Positions 1-8,639 of a stretch of DNA of 64,000 bases are shown piece after piece (position 1 is the stretch's first letter; every line of letters begins with the position of its first letter). The notes under the pieces were generated by a model. The model ran no database searches, had not been told where the DNA came from, and worked only from the letters and a program-made list of their open reading frames with translations. The DNA lies in NCBI GenBank assembly GCA_964582475.1, contig CAZOQS010000001.1, forward strand, positions 453,172 to 517,171, read 5' to 3'. Source of the DNA: JAGOTP01 sp964582475 (lineage in GTDB: Bacteria; Patescibacteriota; Patescibacteriia; 2-12-FULL-60-25). A program made the translations under genes and the position numbers.

Positions 1-248
1 CGTTAGCGATGGCACTCGCAACCTTCCCGTCGATCGTGATGATGGCGGGTCGTGATCAGCGTCCATCGGTGGTCGCGCATTGGTGTGTGGAAACCGCTCA
101 GTACGTAAACGCCTTCTATCGTGACGTTCCAGTGCTAGATGCCACCAAAGAAGAGGCGGAGAGCCGCCTTCGACTGGCGCAGGCAGCAAAGGAAGTCCTG
201 GTTCAAGGGCTTGGATTGTTGGGTATTTCTGCTCCTGAGGAAATGTAG
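1..248 (+). CDS. argS: Arginyl-tRNA synthetase, C-terminal end (partial)
   Basis: Only the last ~80 residues are inside the window; the reading frame is open to the left edge (codons start at base 3). The fragment matches the end of the DALR anticodon-binding domain of class I ArgRS: an invariant-looking PSIV segment, a helix with YVNAFYRD, then a helix with RLRLAQAAKEVL and the closing GLGLLGISAPEEM, which is the typical ArgRS terminus. The enzyme charges tRNA-Arg in the cytoplasm. The ATG at base 9 is an internal methionine, not the start. A bactofilin gene follows after 61 bp. Confidence 0.88.
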   Translation, partial: LAMALATFPSIVMMAGRDQRPSVVAHWCVETAQYVNAFYRDVPVLDATKEEAESRLRLAQAAKEVLVQGLGLLGISAPEEM

Positions 249-309
249 TGCTACGGAGCGTGTGAATATGCTATGCTTCCTTCAATAAGAACTTTGACCT
301 GATCTGACT

Positions 310-747
310 ATGTTCGGCACAAAACCGTCCGATGGAAGCGTATTTGCGGTAGGAAAAGGAGATGGGGACCATTTGTCAGCAACCCTGATTGCCCGAGGCG
401 TCCGCGTTGAAGGGGAATTTACCAGTCAGGGCGACGTCGCGATTGAAGGGGAAGTCTCAGGAACACTTAGTTGTTCGGGCGCCCTCACCGTCGGCGTAGA
501 AGCGAAAATAAAGGCGGATGTGAAAGCGAATGACGTGGTCGTCGCTGGAATTGTAGAGGGAAACATCACGGCCGCGCGGAGACTTGAACTCAAGTCGGGC
601 GCGCGTGTTACGGGAGATGTTGTGTGTGAAGTGATCTGTGTCGAGGCGGGCGCTTCGTTGAATGGAAAGGTTTCGTCCGGGAAGCGGTTGGTGGAGGTGC
701 AGACGGTCAATACGAAGCGCCCTGAACGCGCTTCTGCCGGCGCCTAG
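310..747 (+). CDS. Bactofilin (polymer-forming cytoskeletal protein)
   Basis: A 145-residue protein with one bactofilin (DUF583) domain at about residues 22-125. It starts with a short polar tail, then shows the right-handed beta-helix pattern: repeated hydrophobic and glycine positions such as GEFTSQGDVAIEGEVSG and KSGARVTGDVVCEVICVEAG. Bactofilins polymerise without nucleotide into filaments that scaffold cell-wall enzymes. It ends 15 bp before a lipid-kinase-like gene, so the two probably share a transcript. The domain assignment is firm; the cellular role in this organism is not known. Confidence 0.9.
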   Translation: MFGTKPSDGSVFAVGKGDGDHLSATLIARGVRVEGEFTSQGDVAIEGEVSGTLSCSGALTVGVEAKIKADVKANDVVVAGIVEGNITAARRLELKSGARVTGDVVCEVICVEAGASLNGKVSSGKRLVEVQTVNTKRPERASAGA

Positions 748-762
748 CGCGAGTGCCGTGGT

Positions 763-1548
763 ATGAACCCGGCTTTCGCCTACGTCTACGATGAAACAGC
801 CGCGTTGCCACGGTACGCAACGGAGCTGGGTCGTATCGAAACGGAGGCACAACGCTGCGGGATTAACGGCCGAATTGCCCGCCTGGGAGTGTTTCGCCAA
901 CCAAAAAAGGTGATTGAAGAAGCGGTTAACTACGGCGCGAAGACCATCGTATTCGTCGGGACAGACCAAGCGGTCTATCATCATCTCACGGCGCTGATCG
1001 AGCTCGACGTAACAATCGCGTTTTTGCCGCTTGAGCCAAACAGTGGGCTTGGTTGGGCACTGGGAATTCCCACGGGGTCAAAAGGCGTTGAAATTATTGC
1101 CGGACGCCTCACAGAGACGATTGACGTCGGTTTTTTAAACGACAAACCGTTCTTAACGGAGATTTCCTTACCGCAGACCGCTGCCGCGATTGAGGTAGAC
1201 AAAAAATATCGTGTACGGCCAACCGAGCGCGGATCAATTGCGATCCGAAATATCGGATCGCTCTACTGCGGCGCAAAAACAATTGCACACCCAGCGGACG
1301 GTCAATTTGAGGTGGTTTTGCAATCAGAAATGCGTGGGAAAGGCTTGAAGCATTTTTTCCGTTCAGAACTCATCGAAACGAAGCTTTTTCTACAAGAGGG
1401 AACGGTTGTGTGTAAGGACGGGATCCATGGATTCGTCGATGGCTCGGCTGGATTATCGGGGACAAATCTTCACTTTTTGATCAAACCCAAGGCCGCCCGT
1501 GTGATTATCGGTCGCGGCTGCCAATGGCGTAAGGACGCGGTTCGTTGA
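763..1548 (+). CDS. Diacylglycerol/sphingosine kinase-like protein
   Basis: A 261-residue protein that resembles the catalytic fold of the diacylglycerol-kinase family (YegS/BmrU group). The usual nucleotide-binding GGDGT loop appears as VGTDQAVY near residue 68, followed by LDVTIAFLPLEPNSGLGWALGI, which fits the FLPLGT...AR segment of the family. The second, beta-sandwich half is recognisable from residue 120 onwards. Because the GGDGT loop is degenerate, catalytic activity is uncertain. It lies directly downstream of the bactofilin gene, and its stop codon overlaps the -35 box of the next tRNA. Confidence 0.6.
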   Translation: MNPAFAYVYDETAALPRYATELGRIETEAQRCGINGRIARLGVFRQPKKVIEEAVNYGAKTIVFVGTDQAVYHHLTALIELDVTIAFLPLEPNSGLGWALGIPTGSKGVEIIAGRLTETIDVGFLNDKPFLTEISLPQTAAAIEVDKKYRVRPTERGSIAIRNIGSLYCGAKTIAHPADGQFEVVLQSEMRGKGLKHFFRSELIETKLFLQEGTVVCKDGIHGFVDGSAGLSGTNLHFLIKPKAARVIIGRGCQWRKDAVR

Positions 1549-1573
1549 CCATTTTTCGGACATCCGTTATTAT
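1545..1573 (+). promoter_or_regulatory. Promoter of tRNA-Leu(GAG)
   Basis: A sigma70-type promoter with TTGACC at 1545-1550, a 17-bp spacer, and TATTAT at 1568-1573. It sits 22 bp upstream of the tRNA and overlaps the stop codon of the preceding gene. Confidence 0.8.
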
Positions 1574-1595
1574 AGCGCCACATCGAAAGATTTTT

Positions 1596-1682
1596 GGGCG
1601 AGTGGCGAAATTGGCAGACGCACTACCTTGAGGTGGTAGCACCCGCAAGGGTATGAGAGTTCAAGTCTCTCCTCGCCCACCA
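1596..1682 (+). tRNA. tRNA-Leu (anticodon GAG)
   Basis: An 87-nt class II tRNA with encoded CCA. The acceptor stem GGGCGAG pairs with CTCGCCC, the anticodon stem CTACC/GGTAG encloses loop TTGAGGT giving anticodon GAG, there is a long variable arm, and the T arm has TTCAAGT. It is followed at once by an intrinsic terminator. Confidence 0.95.
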
Positions 1683-1684
1683 TG

Positions 1685-1727
1685 AAAAATTCCCTATACC
1701 GCGCGGTACTGGGGATTTTTCTTTTTT
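1685..1727 (+). terminator. Intrinsic terminator after tRNA-Leu
   Basis: A two-part stem: an outer A-run plus TCCC pairs with GGGGATTTTT, and an inner TACC GCGC GGTA hairpin. A T-rich tail follows. It begins three bases after the tRNA CCA. Confidence 0.85.
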
Positions 1728-1816
1728 CAAAACATTGCCTTTTTAGGAATATTTTAGTACAACAATCGCACTCGCGAATGGAATAAGCCACAGCGCGGGG
1801 AAGAAAGGGAACGGAG

Positions 1817-2566
1817 ATGACGCAGGCATTGACCCCGCGGGAGCTCGCTGCTCGCATCGAGCACCGGGTTGAGGGGCCTCTGACGCGCAATCGTGTCAGG
1901 CAGCTCTGCCAAGAGGCAGATGAGTTCGGATTCGGGACGGTGTCTGTGCCGTCCGCGTGGGTCACTCACGCAAAGATCTGTCTCCACCAGAAGGAAGTCG
2001 CCGTGTCGACCACGATCGGATTCCCTTACGGAGACGTCCTGTCTTCGGCCAAGTTCGAAGAGGCGTACACAGCGGTGAACGTTGGAGCTTCAGAGATTAC
2101 GTTCATGCTCAACCATGAGTACGCTCTGGAGGACGCTACGATGCTGTCGCAAGAGCGGCGCTGCATCGAGGCCCTGATCAGGGCCTGCCGTAAGGTCCGG
2201 CCGACGGTGGTCAAGGTGATGATCAACGTTACTACCCTGACGAAAGACCAGTTCAAGCAGCTGGTCCAGATGGTCCTCGAGACGGGGGCGGACTTCATCG
2301 GCATCTTCGGCGCGTCGGATGGTCGTCATCACGTCGGGATCGATCCGATCGGGAGCCTTCGGGCGCTGATCGGCGACCAGATGAACATCGTCGTCTGGAA
2401 CGACGATCTCGATCGGATGACGGATGAATCAAGCGAAGAAGGGCCGACCGATCTTCGCCATGGGTTCGCCATCAGCTTCCTGGAGCAGGGCGCGCAGCGC
2501 CTCATCACGACGCGCGGACCCGGGATTCTGCGCACGGCCAAGCAGCTCGCGGCGCACGCGGGCTGA
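1817..2566 (+). CDS. Deoxyribose-phosphate aldolase-like protein lacking catalytic residues
   Basis: A 249-residue protein with the DeoC TIM-barrel pattern: TVSVPSAWV, TIGFPYGDVLSSAKFEEA, VGASEI, VVKVMINVTTLT and ETGADFIGI are all in the expected order. However, the catalytic Asp of the EVDMVIN-type strand is replaced (EITFMLN), the Schiff-base Lys of the KTSTGF segment is replaced (GIFGAS), and the second essential Lys is not seen in NIVVWNDD. The fold looks intact but aldolase chemistry is unlikely. The start has a good ribosome site (GGGAACGGAG just before ATG). GC and codon use are much higher than in the flanking genes, which suggests transfer, and an inverted repeat follows. Confidence 0.72.
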   Translation: MTQALTPRELAARIEHRVEGPLTRNRVRQLCQEADEFGFGTVSVPSAWVTHAKICLHQKEVAVSTTIGFPYGDVLSSAKFEEAYTAVNVGASEITFMLNHEYALEDATMLSQERRCIEALIRACRKVRPTVVKVMINVTTLTKDQFKQLVQMVLETGADFIGIFGASDGRHHVGIDPIGSLRALIGDQMNIVVWNDDLDRMTDESSEEGPTDLRHGFAISFLEQGAQRLITTRGPGILRTAKQLAAHAG

Positions 2567-2597
2567 GCACTCGGCGACAACTGAAACAGGGGACTTC

Positions 2598-2642
2598 CAG
2601 CGGGAAGGTCGAACGCGGTACTCGCGGCTCCACCACCCGCTG
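2598..2642 (+). repeat. Multi-arm inverted repeat downstream of the DeoC-like gene
   Basis: Outer arms CAGCGGG (2598-2604) and CCCGCTG (2636-2642) enclose an inner CGCG-gtact-CGCG hairpin at 2614-2626. It lies 31 bp after the stop codon and 54 bp before asnS. It may end transcription, though only a weak T-rich stretch follows. It belongs to the set of 3' repeats found behind the GC-rich orphan genes. Confidence 0.55.
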
Positions 2643-2696
2643 TTCGATTTTCTGCCTCTTTACCCCAACCTATTTCCCCGTTATATTGGCTCCGTT

Positions 2697-4019
2697 ATGC
2701 AATCTTTCATCAAAGACTTTCCGCACCTCGTTGGTCAAGCCGTTGAAATCAAGGGCTGGTCCTTTAACGTTCGCTCCAGCGGATCATTGGTTTTCCTCGA
2801 GATGCGCGATGGTTCTGGCTTTGTTCAGGCGGTTGTTTCAAAGAAAGGCGTTGATGAAGCTTCTTGGGAAGCGGCCAGCAGCGCGACCATTGAATCCTCG
2901 GTGATGGTCGAGGGAACGGTGGCGAAACATCCAAAATTGGAAGGGGTGTTTGAGTTGCAGGCTACAAAAGTCACGTTGCTTCAAAAAGCAGAGGAATATC
3001 CGATTGGAAAAAAAGAACACGGTCCAGAATTTTTGTTTGACCAGCGCGATCTGTATCTTCGTTCAAAAACGCCTTGGGCGGTCTTGCGTATCCGTGATCG
3101 CGTATTCTTTTCGATCGAACAGTTCTTCCATGAGGAAGGCTTCATCCGTTTTGATACGCCAATCATTCAGCCAACGAGCTGTGAAGATACGACCCAGTTG
3201 TTCACGGTCAATTACTATGACACGCCTGCCTACTTGTCCCAGTCCGGACAGTTGTATAGCGAAGCGGGGATCATGGCCTTTGGAAAAGTCTTCGACTTTG
3301 GTCCGGTCTTCCGTGCCGAGAAGAGTAAGACGCGTCATCACTTGTCAGAGCTGTGGATGATGGATGCTGAGATGGCCTTCCACGATCAAGTGATGAACAT
3401 GGATGTACAAGAGCGCATGGTGAAGCGCATCGTCAAAGATGTGCTTGAACAGTGCCAAGAAGAGTTGAAGATTTTAGAACGTGACACGACGGTCTTGCAG
3501 CGCCTCGTAAATGAGCCCTTCGTTCACCTCAAGCACATCGAAGCGAAGCGCATTTTGAAAGAGGAAAAGTTGATTAGTGAAGAGGCGTACTCCAGCGAAG
3601 CCTATCTCTTGGATGACATGTCGACCGAAGAAGAAATCGCACTGGGGAACAAATACGGTCTCCCAGTCTTCATCGAGGATTATCCAGCCGAGATCAAATC
3701 CTTCTACATGAAACGCATCACGGATGAAGGAGGCGTTGTACGTGCGCGATGTGCGGACTTGATCGCCCCAGAAGAAGGACGCGAGATTATCGGAGGCAGT
3801 CAGCGTGAAGAGAGCTATGATGCGTTGAAAAAAGAAATCGTTGATCGCAACTATCCGTTGGAACAGTACGAGTGGTACTTGAACACCCGTAAATACGGCA
3901 GCGTGCCACACAGCGGTTTCGGGATTGGACTCGAGCGAACCGTGCGTTGGATTACAGGAATGCATCACATTCGTGAGACGATTGCCTTCCCACGCATGCT
4001 GAATCGCATGGCTCCATAG
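2697..4019 (+). CDS. asnS: Asparaginyl-tRNA synthetase
   Basis: A 440-residue class IIb synthetase that attaches asparagine to tRNA-Asn. The N-terminal OB-fold anticodon domain (about residues 14-105; GWSFNVRSSGSLVFLEMRDG) is followed by the catalytic core with motif 2 (FRAEKSKTRHHLSELWMMDAE) and motif 3 (GFGIGLERTVRWITG). The HHLSEF/W-type motif 2 separates AsnRS from AspRS. The ATG at 2697 places the OB-fold at the expected distance from the start; a longer in-frame opening would run back into the DeoC-like gene and is rejected. Having asnS implies direct Asn-tRNA synthesis in this organism. Confidence 0.93.
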   Translation: MQSFIKDFPHLVGQAVEIKGWSFNVRSSGSLVFLEMRDGSGFVQAVVSKKGVDEASWEAASSATIESSVMVEGTVAKHPKLEGVFELQATKVTLLQKAEEYPIGKKEHGPEFLFDQRDLYLRSKTPWAVLRIRDRVFFSIEQFFHEEGFIRFDTPIIQPTSCEDTTQLFTVNYYDTPAYLSQSGQLYSEAGIMAFGKVFDFGPVFRAEKSKTRHHLSELWMMDAEMAFHDQVMNMDVQERMVKRIVKDVLEQCQEELKILERDTTVLQRLVNEPFVHLKHIEAKRILKEEKLISEEAYSSEAYLLDDMSTEEEIALGNKYGLPVFIEDYPAEIKSFYMKRITDEGGVVRARCADLIAPEEGREIIGGSQREESYDALKKEIVDRNYPLEQYEWYLNTRKYGSVPHSGFGIGLERTVRWITGMHHIRETIAFPRMLNRMAP

Positions 4020-4048
4020 CGCTTTTATTCAGAGAACATTTGCCCTAT

Positions 4049-5077
4049 ATGTCAGAGTTAAAAGAGGGACAAGGTGCACCGTCTGAAAAGACTCATGAGG
4101 GAATTTCTGGATGGGAGCATAAAATTGTCCAAAAACTTAATGCAACCCCTTACCCAGAGCGGAAGGAGGGTTCAGAGGTTGATAAGATTGCATTTAACCT
4201 CGGACTGGTTTCCATTCTAAAGGCAATGCATAGAGGTGAATTTGAGAAGAATATTGTAAAAGCCACTCACGACGCGTTTGGTGAAATGGTGAAATATTGG
4301 GAAGAGTTGGAAGCAAAAAAGAACGCTCGACCTGGAATGGGAAAACCGATCTTTACGTTGAGTACTTCGACAACGGGACAGCTCCTGTGCGCAGCCATCT
4401 ACCAATTAACGCAAGGGAGCTTGAAAAATGATCAGATATTCGATAAGGCGAAGATGATCTCAAAAGATGAACACAAGGAAGTAGCTCAAAAGGAGCTTCT
4501 TGAAGAAACGAGTAAAGCAGAAGATGTGCCTTTTCAGGTACGATGGTTCGCTGAATCCGCCGCTCTTCTAGATGAGCTCCAGGCAGAGAACGTGGCTGAA
4601 AAAGGGAAAAGAAAGTATTTTTTTGCCCCGGTAAACTATGAGCCTGTGCCTGGGGTGAGTGAGCTCAAAAAAAAGTTTGGTTTTTGTGACGTAACAGATA
4701 TTTTTGACGGTCGTCCTTTTGTCTTACATGAAGAATGTCAGGGGATGGATGAAACAGAGGGGATGAGAATTATGTGTCTGAAGACGGGGGCGAATCAACA
4801 TGTAGATGGAACGTACATCTCTGAGGAGGTCGCAAAAAAGACTTCATTTGCAAAGAACGGTTTCCGTCCAGGAATCCAACATGATGTACTTAGCTTCTCG
4901 CAGGTAGATCCAGAGAAGAGTGGCAAAAAGGCGGTCGTGGCTTTAGGCGCTTCCGCAGTAAATGGGGCTGCAAATTTCTTTCCTGTGGTTGCTGGAGAGC
5001 CTCCATACTACAGTTTGAAATCTCGTGCGAGTGAGGGGATATCTTCTGCGTTCAGCGCTCTCTTTATCGCAAAATGA
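4049..5077 (+). CDS. Hypothetical protein
   Basis: A 342-residue soluble protein that I do not recognise. It has a charged N-terminal third, an alpha-helical middle rich in Glu and Lys (around residues 95-165), and a C-terminal half with mixed strands including HEECQGMDETEGMRIMC and a final small/Gly-Ser-rich stretch ending FSALFIAK. No signal peptide or membrane segment is visible. The ATG at 4049 is preferred to the TTG nine bases upstream. Base composition matches the neighbouring host genes. It lies 29 bp after asnS and may be cotranscribed. Confidence 0.7.
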   Translation: MSELKEGQGAPSEKTHEGISGWEHKIVQKLNATPYPERKEGSEVDKIAFNLGLVSILKAMHRGEFEKNIVKATHDAFGEMVKYWEELEAKKNARPGMGKPIFTLSTSTTGQLLCAAIYQLTQGSLKNDQIFDKAKMISKDEHKEVAQKELLEETSKAEDVPFQVRWFAESAALLDELQAENVAEKGKRKYFFAPVNYEPVPGVSELKKKFGFCDVTDIFDGRPFVLHEECQGMDETEGMRIMCLKTGANQHVDGTYISEEVAKKTSFAKNGFRPGIQHDVLSFSQVDPEKSGKKAVVALGASAVNGAANFFPVVAGEPPYYSLKSRASEGISSAFSALFIAK

Positions 5078-5092
5078 TATACTAGACACCGT

Positions 5093-6091
5093 ATGCTTCC
5101 CAAGCGTCCGGTGTCTTGCTTAGCGGTGCTCATGGTGCCGGTTGGGTTGGTTCTTTTGTTGATTGTCCTCGCGGGCTACGGGTTGAAGTTCTTTCTTCCA
5201 GCCGATGTGACATCTCCCACTCAGGAGCCAACGGCGACCGTTCAAGTTCAAGAGCCGCAAGCGGAAGCGCCGAAGCCCTCCCGGTTGCCAGCATCCATTC
5301 CTACATCCACTCAGATTCTGCTCGCTACAGCTTCACCCGATGCACGAAAAGAAAAGATTTTTTTAGTAGACTTCTCCGGAGATCTGACAGAGCAGGCGTC
5401 TCCCGAAGGCTTTCGACCAGAGCAGTGGAAGACGGATGGGATTACGCTGACGCCGCCTGACGAGTCCGTGACAAGTTCTCCTTGGCGGATCACGGGGAAT
5501 GGCTGGAATATTCCTCTTCGTACGCGGAGTGGCTCAAAATGGCAGGACCCCGTGATTATGGGAACCTTTTCGAGTGGTCGGCTCGCGATTGTGGCTTATC
5601 GTACCCAGCGCGCGCTCCTCTCTGTGAGTCGAGCGGGGGATATTCAGGTGGTTGAGGTTCTGGACGACACACTCGCTCCTCTCACGGTTCAAGGAACGAA
5701 CGCCTGGTTTGTACGCACCAACTCGACACAGGAGATACTTTTGGATCAGCTTCCAACCGGACCGAGTTACCTCATCCAATTATCGGAGCGGGGGACGAGT
5801 TCGACTATTGCCCAGGACCCCGCGTTGATTCTAGAGCTTGTTCCAAGTCCGAACCCAGCAACCCTTGCCTACTTGAGCTCGGATGGATCGCTCGTGATTC
5901 TCTCGGGGAGTGGGATAAATAGCGAGATCAAAGGGTGGCGACCACAGGCGTGGCTTGATGATCGTTACTTACTCGTTTCGCGTGGGAACGTCCTAGGCTG
6001 GGTGGATCGGATGAATCCAAAACGGGTGAACCGCTACACGGAGCTCCCAGACCTGATTCGCGGAGTCTCAGTATCCACGGTCTCTTCTTAA
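5093..6091 (+). CDS. Membrane-anchored protein, possible beta-propeller
   Basis: A 332-residue protein with one N-terminal membrane segment (about residues 9-34, VLMVPVGLVLLLIVLAGYG) and a Pro/Ala/Glu-rich linker to residue 75. The rest is a chain of short beta strands with repeated patterns such as AWFVRTNSTQEILLDQL and LAYLSSDGSLVILSGSG, as seen in WD40/TolB-like propellers. It is probably exposed on the outside and tethered to the membrane. No enzyme motif is visible. The start follows a TATACT box closely, so the gene may have a near-leaderless promoter. A small membrane protein follows. Confidence 0.65.
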   Translation: MLPKRPVSCLAVLMVPVGLVLLLIVLAGYGLKFFLPADVTSPTQEPTATVQVQEPQAEAPKPSRLPASIPTSTQILLATASPDARKEKIFLVDFSGDLTEQASPEGFRPEQWKTDGITLTPPDESVTSSPWRITGNGWNIPLRTRSGSKWQDPVIMGTFSSGRLAIVAYRTQRALLSVSRAGDIQVVEVLDDTLAPLTVQGTNAWFVRTNSTQEILLDQLPTGPSYLIQLSERGTSSTIAQDPALILELVPSPNPATLAYLSSDGSLVILSGSGINSEIKGWRPQAWLDDRYLLVSRGNVLGWVDRMNPKRVNRYTELPDLIRGVSVSTVSS

Positions 6092-6112
6092 TCTGTGCTA
6101 AAATAGCTCCAT

Positions 6113-6433
6113 ATGAACGCTTCTTCTTCGCCCCTTCCTACAGGTTGGATCACCGTCTGGATTGCGCTGGGTGTCCTCGCCCTTGGTATTTTTATCGCCT
6201 TGCCGCTCGCTGTTTCACAGAAGTCACAAAAAGAATTCGCTCGCTTTCAGGCGTGTGCGGCAAAAACACAAACAACTAATTGTGAGCCGTCCCTTGCGTG
6301 GGCCTTAAATGGCTGGTCACTGACAAGCTCGACAGTTCCAGCTCCTCTTCCTACAACCGCTACTTCAACGGGAGCTACTGCAGCGACATCCACGGATTCT
6401 GTCTCCGCTAGCTCTACGCAACCCGCTCGATAA
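6113..6433 (+). CDS. Small single-pass membrane protein
   Basis: A 106-residue protein with one strong membrane helix (about residues 11-35, WITVWIALGVLALGIFIALPLA), a short charged helix, two cysteines (QACAAKTQTTNCEPS), and a Ser/Thr/Ala-rich low-complexity tail. The tail resembles the extracellular linker of small surface proteins. An extended -10 element (TGCTAAAAT) lies about 20 bp upstream of the ATG. No family assigned. It follows the propeller-like membrane gene by 21 bp and may be made together with it. Confidence 0.6.
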   Translation: MNASSSPLPTGWITVWIALGVLALGIFIALPLAVSQKSQKEFARFQACAAKTQTTNCEPSLAWALNGWSLTSSTVPAPLPTTATSTGATAATSTDSVSASSTQPAR

Positions 6434-6498
6434 CAGCCAAATTGCTCTCCGTTCTCCCATATGGTGAGATACCGAGGCATTCTTATTGCTTTTCCTCT

Positions 6499-7911
6499 AT
6501 GCCAAGAACGATGATTCTGGAGACGGTGGGCCTCGTCGGTCAAACCGTGACGTTAAAGGGGTGGATCCATACGCGCCGTGATATGGGAAAATTGGCGTTT
6601 TTGGATTTGCGTGATCGTTCTGGCCTCGCGCAGGTTGTGCTAGTCCCGGCTGAATTGACGGAGGCCGCTCAAGAGCTCATGAAGGACTTGCGTTCCGAAT
6701 ACTGTATTTCGGTGACTGGTATCGTAAAAGAGCGTGGGGCAAAGCAAATCAATCCAGATCTTCCAACTGGAACGATCGAAATTTTGGCGAAAGAGGTTGA
6801 AGTTTTGAACACATCCAAGACACTCCCCTTTGAAATTGGCGGAGATACATCCACGATCAGTGAAGAGTTGCGTTTGAAATATCGCTACCTCGACCTTCGT
6901 TCTGCGCGTATGCAGCGGAACATGGTTCTCCGTGATCGTGTGATCACGGCCTTCCGTGAGTTCTTGCATCAGCACAAGTTTCTTGAGATCGAAACACCGT
7001 ATTTGACGAAGAGTACCGGTGAAACCGGAGCGCGTGAGTTTATTGTACCTTCACGTCTTCATGAAGGAACCTTCTACGCATTGCCACAATCCCCACAGCA
7101 ATTTAAGCAGCTGTTCATGGTGTCCGGTTTGGAGCGCTACTTCCAGATTGCTCGCTGTTTCCGTGATGAAGATATGCGTGGTGATCGTCAGCCAGACTTC
7201 ACGCAGCTCGATTTGGAAATGTCGTTCGTTGAACGTGAAGATGTCTTGCAGTTAATTGAGGGGATGATGATTCAAATGGTGCAGACCTGCACACCAGAAA
7301 AGCGCATTCAGCAGATTCCATTCCCACGGTTGACGTACGCGGAGGCAATGGAGAAGTACAATTCCGACAAACCTGACTTACGTGAAGATAAGAACGATCC
7401 AAATCTGTTGGCGTTCTGTTGGGTGATCGACTTCCCATTTTTCGAGAAAACCGATGAAGGGGGATGGACATTCACGCATAACCCGTTCTCAGCCCCGAAA
7501 CCAGAGCATATGGATTGGCTGATGAATAAAGAGCGTATCTCAGAGATTCTGACGACGCAGTACGATATCGTCTTGAATGGATACGAGGCTGGTGGTGGGA
7601 GCATCCGTAATCATCGTCCAGAAGCATTGAAGAAGGTGCTTGAAGTGATGGGGATGGACGAAGCCAATATTCAGAAACGTTTTGGCCATATGTTGGAAGC
7701 GCTTGAGTTCGGTGCACCACCACACGGGGGTATCGCGCCTGGAATCGACCGTATCGTGATGATTTTGGCGAATGAACCAAACATCCGTGAAGTCATTGCC
7801 TTCCCGAAAGATGGGGCAGCCCGCGACTTGATGATGGGAGCCCCTTCACCAATTGATGACAAACGTTTAACAGAAGCGCACATTGCCCTGCGCCCTGTCG
7901 AAAAAAAGTAA
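6499..7911 (+). CDS. aspS: Aspartyl-tRNA synthetase, short form without GAD domain
   Basis: A 470-residue class IIb AspRS. It has the N-terminal OB-fold (GWIHTRRDMGKLAFLDLRD), motif 2 (FRDEDMRGDRQPDFTQLDLEMSF) and motif 3 (GGIAPGIDRIVMIL). Bacterial AspRS is usually near 590 residues because of a GAD insertion between motifs 2 and 3. Here the chain goes from NSDKPDLRED straight to NDPNLLAFCWVIDFPFFE, so the insertion is essentially gone, giving an archaeal-like length while the rest is bacterial-type. The ATG at 6499 puts the OB-fold at residue ~10; the earlier opening at 6442 would add unrelated sequence. Confidence 0.93.
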   Translation: MPRTMILETVGLVGQTVTLKGWIHTRRDMGKLAFLDLRDRSGLAQVVLVPAELTEAAQELMKDLRSEYCISVTGIVKERGAKQINPDLPTGTIEILAKEVEVLNTSKTLPFEIGGDTSTISEELRLKYRYLDLRSARMQRNMVLRDRVITAFREFLHQHKFLEIETPYLTKSTGETGAREFIVPSRLHEGTFYALPQSPQQFKQLFMVSGLERYFQIARCFRDEDMRGDRQPDFTQLDLEMSFVEREDVLQLIEGMMIQMVQTCTPEKRIQQIPFPRLTYAEAMEKYNSDKPDLREDKNDPNLLAFCWVIDFPFFEKTDEGGWTFTHNPFSAPKPEHMDWLMNKERISEILTTQYDIVLNGYEAGGGSIRNHRPEALKKVLEVMGMDEANIQKRFGHMLEALEFGAPPHGGIAPGIDRIVMILANEPNIREVIAFPKDGAARDLMMGAPSPIDDKRLTEAHIALRPVEKK

Positions 7912-7926
7912 CGTTGCTCGACGCTC

Positions 7927-8634
7927 ATGTCCTTTGCCGTCCGACTTGCCGCATTTGAAGGTCCTTTGGACCTTCTTTTGCAGTTAGTGGAATCGGCGAA
8001 GCTTGAGATCACGGATGTTTCGCTGATTGAGGTGACAGAGCCCTTTCTATCGCATCTCGAAGCGCACCGCTCAGAGATTCCGACTGAAGAGCTTGCAGAT
8101 TTCTTGGTGATCGCGGCTAAGCTCGTGTATTTGAAATCAAAAGCCTTGTTACCAACCTTGATTGATCCTGCGCTTGAAGAAGGGCCCGATCTCGCTTCGC
8201 AGCTGCGTGCCTATCAGGTCTTCGCAGCCGCAGCCAAGCAGTTCGCAGAGCGTCTCCGGACGGGCGTTGGTGCCTACAGTCGTTCAAAAGCGATGCTGCC
8301 GATTATCAATCTCGAAACATCATTGCCCGCATCCTGCACAGCCGAGGTCCTGCAAACAACCTACCTGAGCTTGATTAAGCGCCTACAGCCCATCCTGCGC
8401 CTTCCAAAGATTGCGATCGAGCGTGTGGTGACGATTGAAGAAAAGATGTCTTCGTTGGTGTTGCGCGTCAAAGGAGCGATGCGCGTCTCGTTCCATCGCT
8501 TTTTGGCCGACTCAGAGTCCAAGATGGAAGCGGTTGTCTCATTCCTGGCGTTGCTGGAATTGCTGCATCGGCATGAGATCACGATTGAGCAACCGCAACT
8601 CTTTGCCGATATTCATGTGTCGTCTCCCACCTAA
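7927..8634 (+). CDS. scpA: Segregation and condensation protein A
   Basis: A 235-residue kleisin. The N terminus has the family signature FEGPLDLLLQLVE, followed by TEELADFLVIAAKLVYLKSKALLP. The C-terminal winged helix is at about residues 165-232. ScpA bridges the heads of an SMC dimer and binds ScpB to help condense and segregate the chromosome. It begins 15 bp after aspS and ends 5 bp before scpB, a conserved pair. Confidence 0.93.
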   Translation: MSFAVRLAAFEGPLDLLLQLVESAKLEITDVSLIEVTEPFLSHLEAHRSEIPTEELADFLVIAAKLVYLKSKALLPTLIDPALEEGPDLASQLRAYQVFAAAAKQFAERLRTGVGAYSRSKAMLPIINLETSLPASCTAEVLQTTYLSLIKRLQPILRLPKIAIERVVTIEEKMSSLVLRVKGAMRVSFHRFLADSESKMEAVVSFLALLELLHRHEITIEQPQLFADIHVSSPT

Positions 8635-8639
8635 TTTGT

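Noticed and set aside
763..1548. Calling the gene a bona fide NAD kinase or active diacylglycerol kinase
   Set aside because: The GGDGT nucleotide loop is degenerate, so only family-level similarity is claimed.
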